From Deltaproteobacteria bacterium (GTDB lineage Bacteria > Myxococcota_A > Polyangia > JAAYKL01): DNA of 33,785 bases. The position numbers were made by a program, and so were the translations under genes. Location: positions 1 to 33,785 of the forward strand of contig JAUVDV010000058.1 of assembly GCA_030595125.1 (NCBI GenBank), read 5' to 3'. Every line of letters starts with the position of its first letter. Position 1 is the first letter of the stretch. The notes beneath the pieces were generated by a model. That model was not told the DNA's origin, did not search any database, and saw only the letters and a program-made list of their open reading frames with translations. Positions 7,971 through 15,578 of the stretch are shown one piece after another.

Positions 7971-8561
7971 ATGGAATCGTCAAACTCGAGAACCTGGACG
8001 GGGAGGGTAGGGAAGGTGGTCAACGACCTCGATCCTCGAACCGTGCGCCTGAGGGATCCTGGAGAGGGTCTCATCAAGCGGCCGGTTCTGGTTATTGTTC
8101 CGGTGGTGGCTTTCCTTGTCTTGGGCGCTGTGGCGTTCGGCGCAAGCGGCGGTGTTTCTCGAAACCCCGCAGTGGATGAAGACGTGGCGAAGATCGGATC
8201 GATCAATGAGGCAGTAGATACCGTCGCTCCTGTAGAACGTGTCGAGCCGACCATCCCGGATACAACGGCAAAAAGACCGATGAACTTCCACGATCCCCTG
8301 TACGTGTTCTGCGACGAAACCGCTTACAAAGTATCAGCCTATCCACTGGCCGATCCTCCGGGAGTGGTTGTAAACCTGGACGGTGTTCCAGAGCCCGAGG
8401 CAGACGCAAAGGGCATGGTGGGAAAAGATTCGAGGATCCGCGCGGTCCGACGCCGGGTCACGTCCACGGGAATACGCTATATTCTCCGGCTCGACACTCC
8501 CATCAGGCGGATCCGGATCATCCACGAAGGCGCCGTGATCATTATCTTGCCCGTCAGCTAG
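7971..8561 (+). CDS. Single-pass membrane protein with a C-terminal AMIN-like domain
   Basis: A 196-residue protein. A basic cytoplasmic segment (about 37 residues) precedes one membrane helix at about 38-57 (RPVLVIVPVVAFLVLGAV), then a linker, then a domain from about 115 reading VVVNLDGVPEPEAD, SRIRAVRRR, RYILRLDTPIRRIRI, HEGAVIIILP. That pattern of beta strands matches AMIN domains, which bind peptidoglycan and localise PilQ and cell-wall amidases. Topology would put it in the periplasm. No ribosome site is seen, consistent with a leaderless mRNA. Its last 8 bases overlap the 3' end of pyrE on the other strand. Whether it partners PilQ, which carries two AMIN domains in this window, is speculation. 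Confidence 0.72.
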   Translation: MESSNSRTWTGRVGKVVNDLDPRTVRLRDPGEGLIKRPVLVIVPVVAFLVLGAVAFGASGGVSRNPAVDEDVAKIGSINEAVDTVAPVERVEPTIPDTTAKRPMNFHDPLYVFCDETAYKVSAYPLADPPGVVVNLDGVPEPEADAKGMVGKDSRIRAVRRRVTSTGIRYILRLDTPIRRIRIIHEGAVIIILPVS

Positions 8562-9195
8562 CGCCGCCCCTTTCTGAAGACCATGCGCTCGGATCGCGCT
8601 GCCATTCGGCGATAATGGCCTTTTGTGATGCTGAAAGTGAGCCTGCGGCACGCGCCTCGTCCATGAGCGCGTTGAAGTTGGTGAGGGAGGATAACCGAAT
8701 TTTGGCCTCTTCAAATCTGCTGGCCGCCACCGGGAGCCCGTAGGTGAAGATCGCCGCCACGCCCAGCAGCGCGCCTCCCGCGTCGATGACCGCTTGCGCC
8801 GCATCGAGGGAGCTTCCGCCGGTGGAGATGAGATCCTCGATCAGCACGACCCTCTTGCCGCTGTCGAGTTTCCCCTCGATTCGATTTCCCTTGCCGTGTC
8901 CCTTGGTGGCTGATCGCACGTAGATCATCGGAAGGTCCATGAGATCGGACACCCACGCCGCGTGGGGAATTCCCGCCGTGGCGGTTCCGGCTATTACCTC
9001 GGGTCGCCAGCCGTTGGCCTCGATCATCTCGACGAAGGCCGCCGCCACCTGCTTTCGGCCCGAGGGCGCCGACATGATCAGGCGGTTGTCGCAGTAAATC
9101 GGTGAAAACCTGCCCGATGCCCACGTGAACGGCGGCTCAACCCTCAACGCCACCGCGCCGATATCCATCAGGATCTTCGTGATGTCTCGCTCCAT
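8554..9195 (-). CDS. pyrE: Orotate phosphoribosyltransferase
   Basis: PyrE joins orotate to PRPP to give orotidine 5'-monophosphate in de novo pyrimidine synthesis in the cytoplasm. The PRPP-binding loop is VVLIEDLISTGGSS at residues 116-129. The orotate/PRPP contact segment YVRSATKGHGKGNRIEG is at 92-108, and FTWASGRFSPIYCDNR near the start is typical. Length 213 is normal. The start at 9195 is favoured by GAGGAG five bases upstream. An in-frame ATG at 9237, inside the MITE-like element, would add 14 residues and is judged secondary. Before the element inserted, this gene would have started 13 bases after the stop of the gene at 9370-10242, so it was probably the last gene of that operon. 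Confidence 0.96.
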   Translation of the reverse strand: MERDITKILMDIGAVALRVEPPFTWASGRFSPIYCDNRLIMSAPSGRKQVAAAFVEMIEANGWRPEVIAGTATAGIPHAAWVSDLMDLPMIYVRSATKGHGKGNRIEGKLDSGKRVVLIEDLISTGGSSLDAAQAVIDAGGALLGVAAIFTYGLPVAASRFEEAKIRLSSLTNFNALMDEARAAGSLSASQKAIIAEWQRDPSAWSSERGGAS

Positions 9196-9211
9196 TTCCA
9201 CTCCTCTTTTA

Positions 9212-9369
9212 GAGCCTATCTCAGTAGGCACTCCCATCGCCTGGCAACCGATCCACTTCGCATTGCTGCGTTTCTCCTCCGCGCCTTGCCACCAGCAAGG
9301 CTTGTCGTCATGCCTTGCACAGCTCGTGCCTCGAATGCCATGCTCGGTCCGGCCTACCGGGATAGGCTC
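9212..9369. mobile_element. 158-bp MITE-like element with terminal inverted repeats and TTA duplication
   Basis: The ends are inverted repeats: GAGCCTATCtcaGTAGGC at 9212-9229 and its partner at 9352-9369, matching at 16 of 18 positions. The unit is flanked by TTA at 9209-9211 and 9370-9372, a 3-bp target duplication. A central hairpin GCCTTGC/GCAAGGC (9283-9289, 9295-9301) lies inside. No protein is encoded. GAG-starting ends plus a T-N-A target resemble IS1031-like members of the IS5 family, so a non-autonomous relative mobilised in trans is likely. The right-hand TTA is also the stop codon of the neighbouring minus-strand gene. Confidence 0.75.
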
Positions 9370-10242
9370 TTAGTCAGAAGGCCGATCATATCTGATCAGA
9401 TCGAACGTGATCACCTTATTTTTATTTGGGGTCGGATATTCGACACGTCGTCGTACGATGCCGATTCCCTTTGCCATCCACGTGGTTTCGAAGCGGAACG
9501 GCTCCGTCGTCAGGCCGGCCAGCACAGTTCTTGCGCCGGCCCGCAACTCCAGGCGCCCGAGCCAGTCGATGCGCAGCGCATCGAAGCGTCCGGCGGCTAC
9601 GATGACAACCTCCATCTCGCCCACCATCGCGCGATCGACCTGCTCCCCGACGGCCTTCTGCATGTGTGTCACGCCGTGTTTGTCGGGAGACTCGTGGACC
9701 ACATCCCGCTTGTAAATGTGCTTCCATACCGCGCCTTCGATCATGGCCGAAGAAAACGGCAGAAAGGAGCCGTCAACCGCAGTGGGCCGGTTGCCGCGAA
9801 ACTGCAGCGGTTCCACGAACGGCAGGCCCTCCAGAGAAATGGACTCTCCCTCTTTCCACACTCCGTACGCCAACATCTCTTCGCCGAACCCCATCTCGAT
9901 CTCGCCTGGTTTTTCATCGGCGGGAACGCGGGTGATTTTCATTGACCAGGTTTTTGCCAGGTTCAGATCGTCCGGACCCTCCACCTTGTAGATCCACTCG
10001 CTCCCTTCGACCAGCGGCCAGAAGAGATGTTCAACCCCCTTCGCCGGCTTCGCAGCGCCGGGTCGTATCTGTTTGTTGATGGTCAACGGTTCCGCAGAAC
10101 TCAAATCGGGCTCGCCGCGAGCTTCAGTTTGTGTGGAATCTTCGTCTTTGAGATTCTCTTCCTCGCCGGTGGGCAAGAGGGCAGCGGCGACGAGGGCCAC
10201 CGCCACTACCAGCAGAAGGATATCTCTGGCCCTTGATGACAT
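9370..10242 (-). CDS. Predicted exported or membrane-anchored protein, unknown
   Basis: A 290-residue protein with an N-terminal hydrophobic segment (ILLLVVAVALVAAALLP) that is a signal anchor or signal peptide without a lipobox Cys. An acidic, Thr/Ser-rich linker follows to about residue 65. The folded part begins LFWPLVEGSEWIYKVEG and continues with alternating beta strands (MEVVIVAAGRFDALRIDWLG, FETTWMAKGIGIVRRRVEY). This pattern is seen in secreted 'DUF3108-like' beta-barrel proteins, but the match is only by eye. It lies 32 bases downstream of the lipoprotein at 10275-11117, probably in one transcript. Its TAA stop is one copy of the MITE target duplication. Confidence 0.7.
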   Translation of the reverse strand: MSSRARDILLLVVAVALVAAALLPTGEEENLKDEDSTQTEARGEPDLSSAEPLTINKQIRPGAAKPAKGVEHLFWPLVEGSEWIYKVEGPDDLNLAKTWSMKITRVPADEKPGEIEMGFGEEMLAYGVWKEGESISLEGLPFVEPLQFRGNRPTAVDGSFLPFSSAMIEGAVWKHIYKRDVVHESPDKHGVTHMQKAVGEQVDRAMVGEMEVVIVAAGRFDALRIDWLGRLELRAGARTVLAGLTTEPFRFETTWMAKGIGIVRRRVEYPTPNKNKVITFDLIRYDRPSD

Positions 10243-10274
10243 GACGGAGCGAATAGTATCTGTTTTGAGTTTGG

Positions 10275-11117
10275 TTAGCTACTGGGTTCGGCGCAATCGT
10301 CGCAGGTCATGGTGATCGTGTTGCCGGAGGAATCGACGGATTGCCATACGGAAGTTCGTGCGTAACCCAGTTGTCTGCAGTCGATCACCGTTCCGGCGCT
10401 GTTCGCAACCCCTATGGAGCAGACGTCGACTTCTTCGCCGCTTTCACAGAAAGTCCCGCACAGGTCCACACAGGGTGACCAGTCAATCAGGCAGTTGCAG
10501 CAGGTCTTGACCATGAACGAGAACTCCTCGGTCTCCACATCTCTGCCTCCCTGGGTATGGCCAAGAAAACGAACCACGGAATAGACCGTCCCCGTGTCGG
10601 ACTCCCATGACGGTGGCCACATGCGCGGGTTCTGTAGCGCCAGAGCGGCTATCTCGTCGGGGTCGTTGTACGCGTCTATTCGCTGGCAGCCTGCTTCGCC
10701 GGCAAGGTCATCCATAACCGACTGGGGGATGGAGATCGCGGCCAATATCTCCGACGATTCCGGAGGAATGTAGTGCGCGAAATCGAAATACTCGGTGCCG
10801 CCGACGAGCCCACCCGTCGTGGACTCGACGTACACCTCCATGCCCTCGACCATAATGCCGTCAGTCTCGGCGCGGATATTGTCGTAGTCCTCGCGGAGCA
10901 TGGCGGCGTTGGTCACGTAATAGAAGTTGGAAAAACTGCTGGCCACCGCCAGATCGATCAATCCCGAGGACGAGAAATCATCTCCGGCACTCGTGGAGCA
11001 CTGGGGCGCTTCGGGTTGAACCTTCACATGCTCGACAAAGAAGGTCACATCGTTTTCGACACAACCGAGGATTGCCAGGGTAATGCTCAGCGCCATCACC
11101 GTAATTGTGGCACGCAT
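10275..11117 (-). CDS. Cys-rich lipoprotein, unknown function
   Basis: A 280-residue predicted lipoprotein: MRATITVMALSITLAILGC gives a textbook signal peptide and lipobox. The start at 11117 has GGGGAGGTG upstream and is preferred to an in-frame ATG at 11180, which would precede the promoter and spoil the signal peptide. The mature part has no recognised family. Its C-terminal third is rich in Cys (CCNCLIDWSPCVDLCGTFC), suggesting disulphide bonds in the periplasm or at the surface. It is 80 bases downstream of pilQ but has its own extended -10 promoter, and it leads an operon with the gene at 9370-10242 and, ancestrally, pyrE. Confidence 0.75.
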   Translation of the reverse strand: MRATITVMALSITLAILGCVENDVTFFVEHVKVQPEAPQCSTSAGDDFSSSGLIDLAVASSFSNFYYVTNAAMLREDYDNIRAETDGIMVEGMEVYVESTTGGLVGGTEYFDFAHYIPPESSEILAAISIPQSVMDDLAGEAGCQRIDAYNDPDEIAALALQNPRMWPPSWESDTGTVYSVVRFLGHTQGGRDVETEEFSFMVKTCCNCLIDWSPCVDLCGTFCESGEEVDVCSIGVANSAGTVIDCRQLGYARTSVWQSVDSSGNTITMTCDDCAEPSS

Positions 11118-11159
11118 ACCGCACCTCCCCGCCTCCCTTTCGGAGGCTGTCATTTTTCT

Positions 11160-11168
11160 ATTATAGCA
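11160..11168 (-). promoter_or_regulatory. Extended -10 promoter of the Cys-rich lipoprotein
   Basis: Read on the minus strand, TGcTATAAT occupies 11168 to 11160, 42 bases before the ATG ending at 11117. No clear -35 is seen. It is the third perfect extended -10 element preceding a lipoprotein gene in the window. Confidence 0.6.
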
Positions 11169-11197
11169 TCTCATGGTCACGTCCTCACCTCGTTTGA

Positions 11198-14100
11198 TCA
11201 GGTGCCGATACTCTCGGCTCGGTTCACGATACGAGGCGTAATGAAGATCAGCATCTCAGAACGCCTGTCCGAATCGGAGCGGCTCTTGAACAGCCACCCG
11301 AGAATCGGGATGTCTCCAAAGAACGGAACCTTCTTGTAGCTCGTACCGTGGTTCCGCGTATAGATTCCGCCGATAACCGCTGTATGGCCGTCCGCCACGA
11401 GCAGCTCCGTATCCGCTTCACGCTTGAGGATCGTGGGATCACCGCGAGCGCCCTTGTTGTTGAAATCGGGTTCGTCCCTGGTCATCTTGATCTTCAGGAG
11501 CACCGATCCGTCGGCGGTCACGTGGGGCGTGACGGTGAGGTTCAGCTTGGCTTCCTTGAAAGCAGTCTGGATACCCTGCGCGGATATTCGGCTGTACGGG
11601 ATGAGTGTGCCCTGCTCGATGTGAGCCTGGCGGTTGTCCAGGGTCAGGATCTTCGGCGAACTCAGGATTCTCAGGGTACCCTCTTCTTCCATCGCCGAAA
11701 GCCTCAGGTTGAGGTTTGCGTTGTTGGCGATGGAGCCCAGGGTGATACCGAGTGCACCACCGGACCCGGTGCCCGCCGCTGCGGGCAGGTTGACCGCGAA
11801 GTTGGGATTGGGTCGTCCGCCCGCCACCGGGCTGAGACCGCCCACCGGCGTCTGGTTGTCGGTTGCGCCACCGGCCACGCCGACGGTGCTGGGGAACGCG
11901 AGACCTGTGGGGTTGGCGGTGGCCGCGCTGGCCGAGAAGTCGCCGCCCCACTGAATACCGATCTCGCGGGCGTATGTGCTGGAAGCCTCTACTATGCGGC
12001 CCTCTATCAGGACCTGCGGGGTCTGGGTATCCAGGTTGCGGATAAGTGCCTCTATCTGATCCAGGTTGGACACGGTATCCCGAGCGATGATTACATTCGT
12101 TCGGCTATCCACAGAGAGCTTCCCGCGATCGGAGAGCAGATCGTCCGCCCGGGGCTGCAGCTCTCCTGCCTGGGCGTAGGATACCGGGATGAGGCGCGTC
12201 TCGAGTGGCTCCAGGGCCTTGCTCTGCTTGCGCCTTGCGATCTCCATTTCCCGCTCCTTTTCGAGAGTTGCCAGGGGCGCCACTCGAATCAGGTTGCCAT
12301 CGCGCACCATGCCAAGCTTCTTGGCCATCAGGATGACGTCCAGCGCCTGATCCCACGGCACGTTTCGCATCCTGATGGTGACCGATCCGCTCACGTCGTC
12401 AGCGGTGACGATGTTCACATGACCCACATCTGAAAGGAGTCTCAGAATGTTGTGTATATCCGCATCCTTGAAATCGAGGTCAATTTTGCGACCTGTGAAT
12501 TTCTTCTTTTTGAATTTCTTCTTCTTGAGCTTGACCGCGTATGCCGCCGTGCGGTCCATGGGATAATCGTATGCGCTCGCGTCCTCGCGATCGATGGTTT
12601 TGGAGTTGGCTCCCAGCGGGGTGATCTTCTTGTCCTTGACCTCGGGCTTCCTGGAGTTGGCGGTAAAGATCCACTCGATGGTATTGCCGTCTTGTCGGAC
12701 AATGTTCTTCGCCGTCTTGCCCAGCGCTACTTCGAATTTTACGTCATCGCCGACCTTATATGAGCTGATGCGATCGATGGCGCCTCCGAAGTCGGTCACA
12801 TCGAGAGTGCGCTCCAGCAATGGACCAAGATCGGTGCCGTTGAGCACCAGCGCGGCTTTCTTCTTCCCGTTTTTGGATTGCTCGATTTTTATGTCGCTGT
12901 TTGTGGAAATCAGGATCTTCTGTACCGAACCCTCGTTCACGAAACGGATATCCGTTACTGCGGAGGCGACGGTTGCAGATTTCTTGCTGTCCTGCGAGGC
13001 GGCCGTCTTGTCCCAACCGCGCATCTGCGCCAGACGCAGCAACCTGAGATCCTCCTGCGTCATACTCTTGTTGCCCGCAGCCTTGACCCTCGCATTTTCT
13101 GCTCTCATGCGGGTCTCGCGCAACGTGCTTATCTCCTTCTTCTGGTCCGCTATTGTGCTGTTGGCTTTCGAAAGCTCGGTGTTCGCGGCAAGAATGCGCT
13201 CATCGCTGCCCTTCAGCTTGCGCTTTGTGTTTTTGAGATTGTCCTTCGCACGGGCAACGCGCCTGTCACGATCGGCAATCTCCTTCTTCGCGATTTCCAG
13301 TTCGGCTTTCGACCGGGTAACGAGTTCGTCGCGATCGGCAATCTCCTTTTTCGCGATCTCCAGTTCCGCTTTTGCCTGAGCGACGCGCTCGTCACGGGCC
13401 TTCAGCTTGCGTCGTGCGCTTTTGAGATCGTCCTTCGCACGGGTAACGCGCCTGTCGCGATCGGCAACCTCTTTATTCGCGATCTCCAACTCCGACCTGG
13501 ACAGGGCATTACGTGAATCGCTGTTCTTTAACTTGCGCTTGACGCTCCAGAGATCCTTCTTCGCACTGGTAACGCGCTTTTCGTGTTCGGTAATCGCCTT
13601 TTTGGCGATCTCCAGCTCCGCTTTCGCCTGGGTGACGCGCTCGTCGCTGCCCTTCAGCTTGTGCTTTGCGCTTTTCAGATCATCCTTGGCGCGGGCAACG
13701 CTATTGTCGCGATCGGTGATCTTCTTGCGAGCGTTTGCCAGCTCCGCCTTCGACAGGGCAACACGATTGTCGCGATCGGCAATTTCCTTCTTTGCAATCT
13801 TCAGTTCCGTTTTGGACAGGGCAACACGCTTGTTACTATCTTCAAGCTTGCTCCTTGTGTTCTCGAGATCAGCTTTCGCCACCGCAGCCATCCTGCTCAC
13901 TCGCCGGGCCCGTGACTTGGCCACGCGGATTTCGCGCTCGGAGAAAGCCAGCTTGTCCTCCAACGTCGAGACCACGTCGTTGGCCTTTGCGATTCGGCCC
14001 TCGAGATCCCTGAATTTCTTCTCGGATTCGCTACGCGCCTTTTGCGCCTTTGCCATTCTCTCGATAGCAGCGGCGACCTTCTCGGATGCCTTGGCATCCG

Positions 14101-15454
14101 CCCGAGATCCCTTCAGATCGATCTTCTTCTTGAGCCGGGCTACTTCTTCTCGTTCATCTTTTTTTGCCAATTCGGCCCTGGCCGCCCGAGACATCGCTTT
14201 TCGCTTCGCGGCATTGGCCTGCTCGCGCATTTTTTCGGCTCTTGCCAGGTTCCTGCGCGCCCTGGTCTCCATTTGGCGCTGCTTCTCTTCTAATTGCTTG
14301 ACCGTCGCGTTCGCCACGCGCAGCGCTTTTTCGGCCTTCGCGACTTTCTTGTCCGAAAGATCCCTGGCCTGCTCGGTCGAAGAGAGGCGTCGTTTGGCCT
14401 CGACCGTTTCCTTTTCCCGGCGCTTGAGCACCTTGAGCAATTCGGCCTTTTCTCCTTCTGCCGCCTTCTTGTAGGCAGATGAAGCGTCCTTCTGTGCGTA
14501 AAGCGCCTTCCGTGCCTCCTTCTTGGCTGCCGACGCTGCCAGGGCTAGAACTTCCATGTCTTCCTTGAGACTATCGGCCCTGTTCCTGGTGTCATCTCTC
14601 GATGCCACGACAGTTTCCGTCTGAGTTCGGACGACCTCAATCTCCTCATTCACTAATCGCAGTTTCTTCTCCAGGCGCTCACGCTCGACCTGCTCAACCT
14701 TCGCGACTTTTCGCGCACGCTCGATCTCGTTTTCCAGTCTGGCGATCTTTTTTGAAGCCTGCCTGGTAGCCTTTTCAAACTTGGTCTTCTTCAATTCGTC
14801 GCGCTTGTCCTGCTCCAGGCGGGCCTGCTCCAGAGCTGCCTTTGCGGCCTGCGCCTCATGCCTGGCCTTCTGTGCCTGTGAATTGTTTTCAGCGCTCAGG
14901 GCCTTCATTCGTTCGATCTCCCTGATCGCCTCGATCAGTTTTTCCTGAGCGTTCACCGTCTGCGCTTTGGCCGCAGCCATCTCGATCTCGTCGGAGGTCG
15001 TCTTCGAGTTCTCCTCCACGGCTTGCAAGGGAGCGCCCGACATCGAGATGACAAGGGTCTTCCCCTTCACCTTGACGCGGTAGGCGGCCTCCTTTTTGAA
15101 ATTTATCATCACCCTGGCCACCGGAACTCCACCGGTGGAGAACTGGGACACAGCCACGCCCTCAACCAACGCGGTGGATTTGTCCAGCACGGATGGCACC
15201 CCTTTAATGTTACTGTTGGCCAGATCAACCACCAGCCTTTTGGGGGAGGACAACTTGAACGCGGTGTATGTCGGTCGCTTGGTTCCGACCACTGTGATGA
15301 TGGTCTTCCCGGCTGACTGACTGACCTGGATCTTGCGAACCTGGTTTGAGTCACCTGCCTTGTCCGCGGTGACGATTCCGGCGAACAGCACTACCGCGAG
15401 CGCAACAATCGACGCCCTTGCCAATTTATTAAGTCGTTGAATGGACCGTTTCAT
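11198..15454 (-). CDS. pilQ: Type IV pilus secretin PilQ with giant internal coiled coil
   Basis: PilQ forms the outer-membrane channel through which the type IV pilus passes. Here it has 1418 residues against roughly 700-900 in most relatives. Domains: signal peptide 1-30; first AMIN domain about 41-138; coiled coil about 153-795; second AMIN domain about 825-930 (AVTDIRFVNEGSVQKILI); Lys-rich linker with KKKKFKKKKF; secretin N0/STN from about 988 (IDLDFKDADIHNILRLLSDVG); N1 from about 1083; and the secretin core about 1150-1413 (VLIEGRIVEASS, VPFFGDIPILGWLF). The start at 15454 has AAGGAG upstream and gives a clean signal peptide. It lies 124 bases after pilP. The coiled coil is Ala/Lys/Arg/Glu-rich and includes eleven exact-length 21-residue repeats. 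The secretin domains look intact, so the protein is probably functional. Confidence 0.96.
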   Translation of the reverse strand: MKRSIQRLNKLARASIVALAVVLFAGIVTADKAGDSNQVRKIQVSQSAGKTIITVVGTKRPTYTAFKLSSPKRLVVDLANSNIKGVPSVLDKSTALVEGVAVSQFSTGGVPVARVMINFKKEAAYRVKVKGKTLVISMSGAPLQAVEENSKTTSDEIEMAAAKAQTVNAQEKLIEAIREIERMKALSAENNSQAQKARHEAQAAKAALEQARLEQDKRDELKKTKFEKATRQASKKIARLENEIERARKVAKVEQVERERLEKKLRLVNEEIEVVRTQTETVVASRDDTRNRADSLKEDMEVLALAASAAKKEARKALYAQKDASSAYKKAAEGEKAELLKVLKRREKETVEAKRRLSSTEQARDLSDKKVAKAEKALRVANATVKQLEEKQRQMETRARRNLARAEKMREQANAAKRKAMSRAARAELAKKDEREEVARLKKKIDLKGSRADAKASEKVAAAIERMAKAQKARSESEKKFRDLEGRIAKANDVVSTLEDKLAFSEREIRVAKSRARRVSRMAAVAKADLENTRSKLEDSNKRVALSKTELKIAKKEIADRDNRVALSKAELANARKKITDRDNSVARAKDDLKSAKHKLKGSDERVTQAKAELEIAKKAITEHEKRVTSAKKDLWSVKRKLKNSDSRNALSRSELEIANKEVADRDRRVTRAKDDLKSARRKLKARDERVAQAKAELEIAKKEIADRDELVTRSKAELEIAKKEIADRDRRVARAKDNLKNTKRKLKGSDERILAANTELSKANSTIADQKKEISTLRETRMRAENARVKAAGNKSMTQEDLRLLRLAQMRGWDKTAASQDSKKSATVASAVTDIRFVNEGSVQKILISTNSDIKIEQSKNGKKKAALVLNGTDLGPLLERTLDVTDFGGAIDRISSYKVGDDVKFEVALGKTAKNIVRQDGNTIEWIFTANSRKPEVKDKKITPLGANSKTIDREDASAYDYPMDRTAAYAVKLKKKKFKKKKFTGRKIDLDFKDADIHNILRLLSDVGHVNIVTADDVSGSVTIRMRNVPWDQALDVILMAKKLGMVRDGNLIRVAPLATLEKEREMEIARRKQSKALEPLETRLIPVSYAQAGELQPRADDLLSDRGKLSVDSRTNVIIARDTVSNLDQIEALIRNLDTQTPQVLIEGRIVEASSTYAREIGIQWGGDFSASAATANPTGLAFPSTVGVAGGATDNQTPVGGLSPVAGGRPNPNFAVNLPAAAGTGSGGALGITLGSIANNANLNLRLSAMEEEGTLRILSSPKILTLDNRQAHIEQGTLIPYSRISAQGIQTAFKEAKLNLTVTPHVTADGSVLLKIKMTRDEPDFNNKGARGDPTILKREADTELLVADGHTAVIGGIYTRNHGTSYKKVPFFGDIPILGWLFKSRSDSDRRSEMLIFITPRIVNRAESIGT
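13148..13840 (-). repeat. Eleven tandem 63-bp (21-residue) coiled-coil repeats in pilQ
   Basis: Eleven consecutive units of exactly 63 bp, 21 residues (three heptads) each, with no indels, at about residues 539-769 of PilQ. Two flavours occur: one with KAELEIAKKEIAD-like ends and one with KDDLKSAKRKLK-like ends, mostly alternating. DNA copies differ at many synonymous positions, so the array is old rather than a recent slippage product. The 21-residue spacing keeps the heptad register. Confidence 0.9.
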
Positions 15455-15480
15455 TGTCCTCTCCTTGCCATTGCCAACAC

Positions 15481-15519
15481 CCACGCCACCTCACATGTGA
15501 GGCGGTGTGGATTATTGTA
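15481..15519 (-). promoter_or_regulatory. Near-perfect palindrome and possible -10 upstream of pilQ
   Basis: A 30-bp palindrome (15481-15510) with a perfect 14-bp centre CCTCACATGTGAGG and one mismatch plus one G-T in the arms lies 27 bases before the pilQ start. A TACAAT hexamer (15519-15514, minus strand) directly upstream could be a -10 box, which would place the palindrome over the transcription start. It could be an operator or an mRNA 5' hairpin. No good -35 is visible. Confidence 0.5.
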
Positions 15520-15578
15520 CACCCTTATCCTACACGCACACCTCTACCGAGTACAAATTTTTGGCGTTTTTTTTTAGA

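Noticed and set aside
9212-9369. CRISPR repeat or tRNA-like interpretation of the 158-bp palindromic element
   Set aside because: There is a single unit with terminal inverted repeats and a 3-bp target duplication, without spacers or a cloverleaf; a MITE explains it fully.
12594-14474. Long plus-strand open frames (261 and 355 codons) antisense to pilQ
   Set aside because: They mirror the low-complexity coiled-coil codons and give Ser/Phe/Leu/Arg-rich nonsense. The minus-strand frame has domains at both ends.
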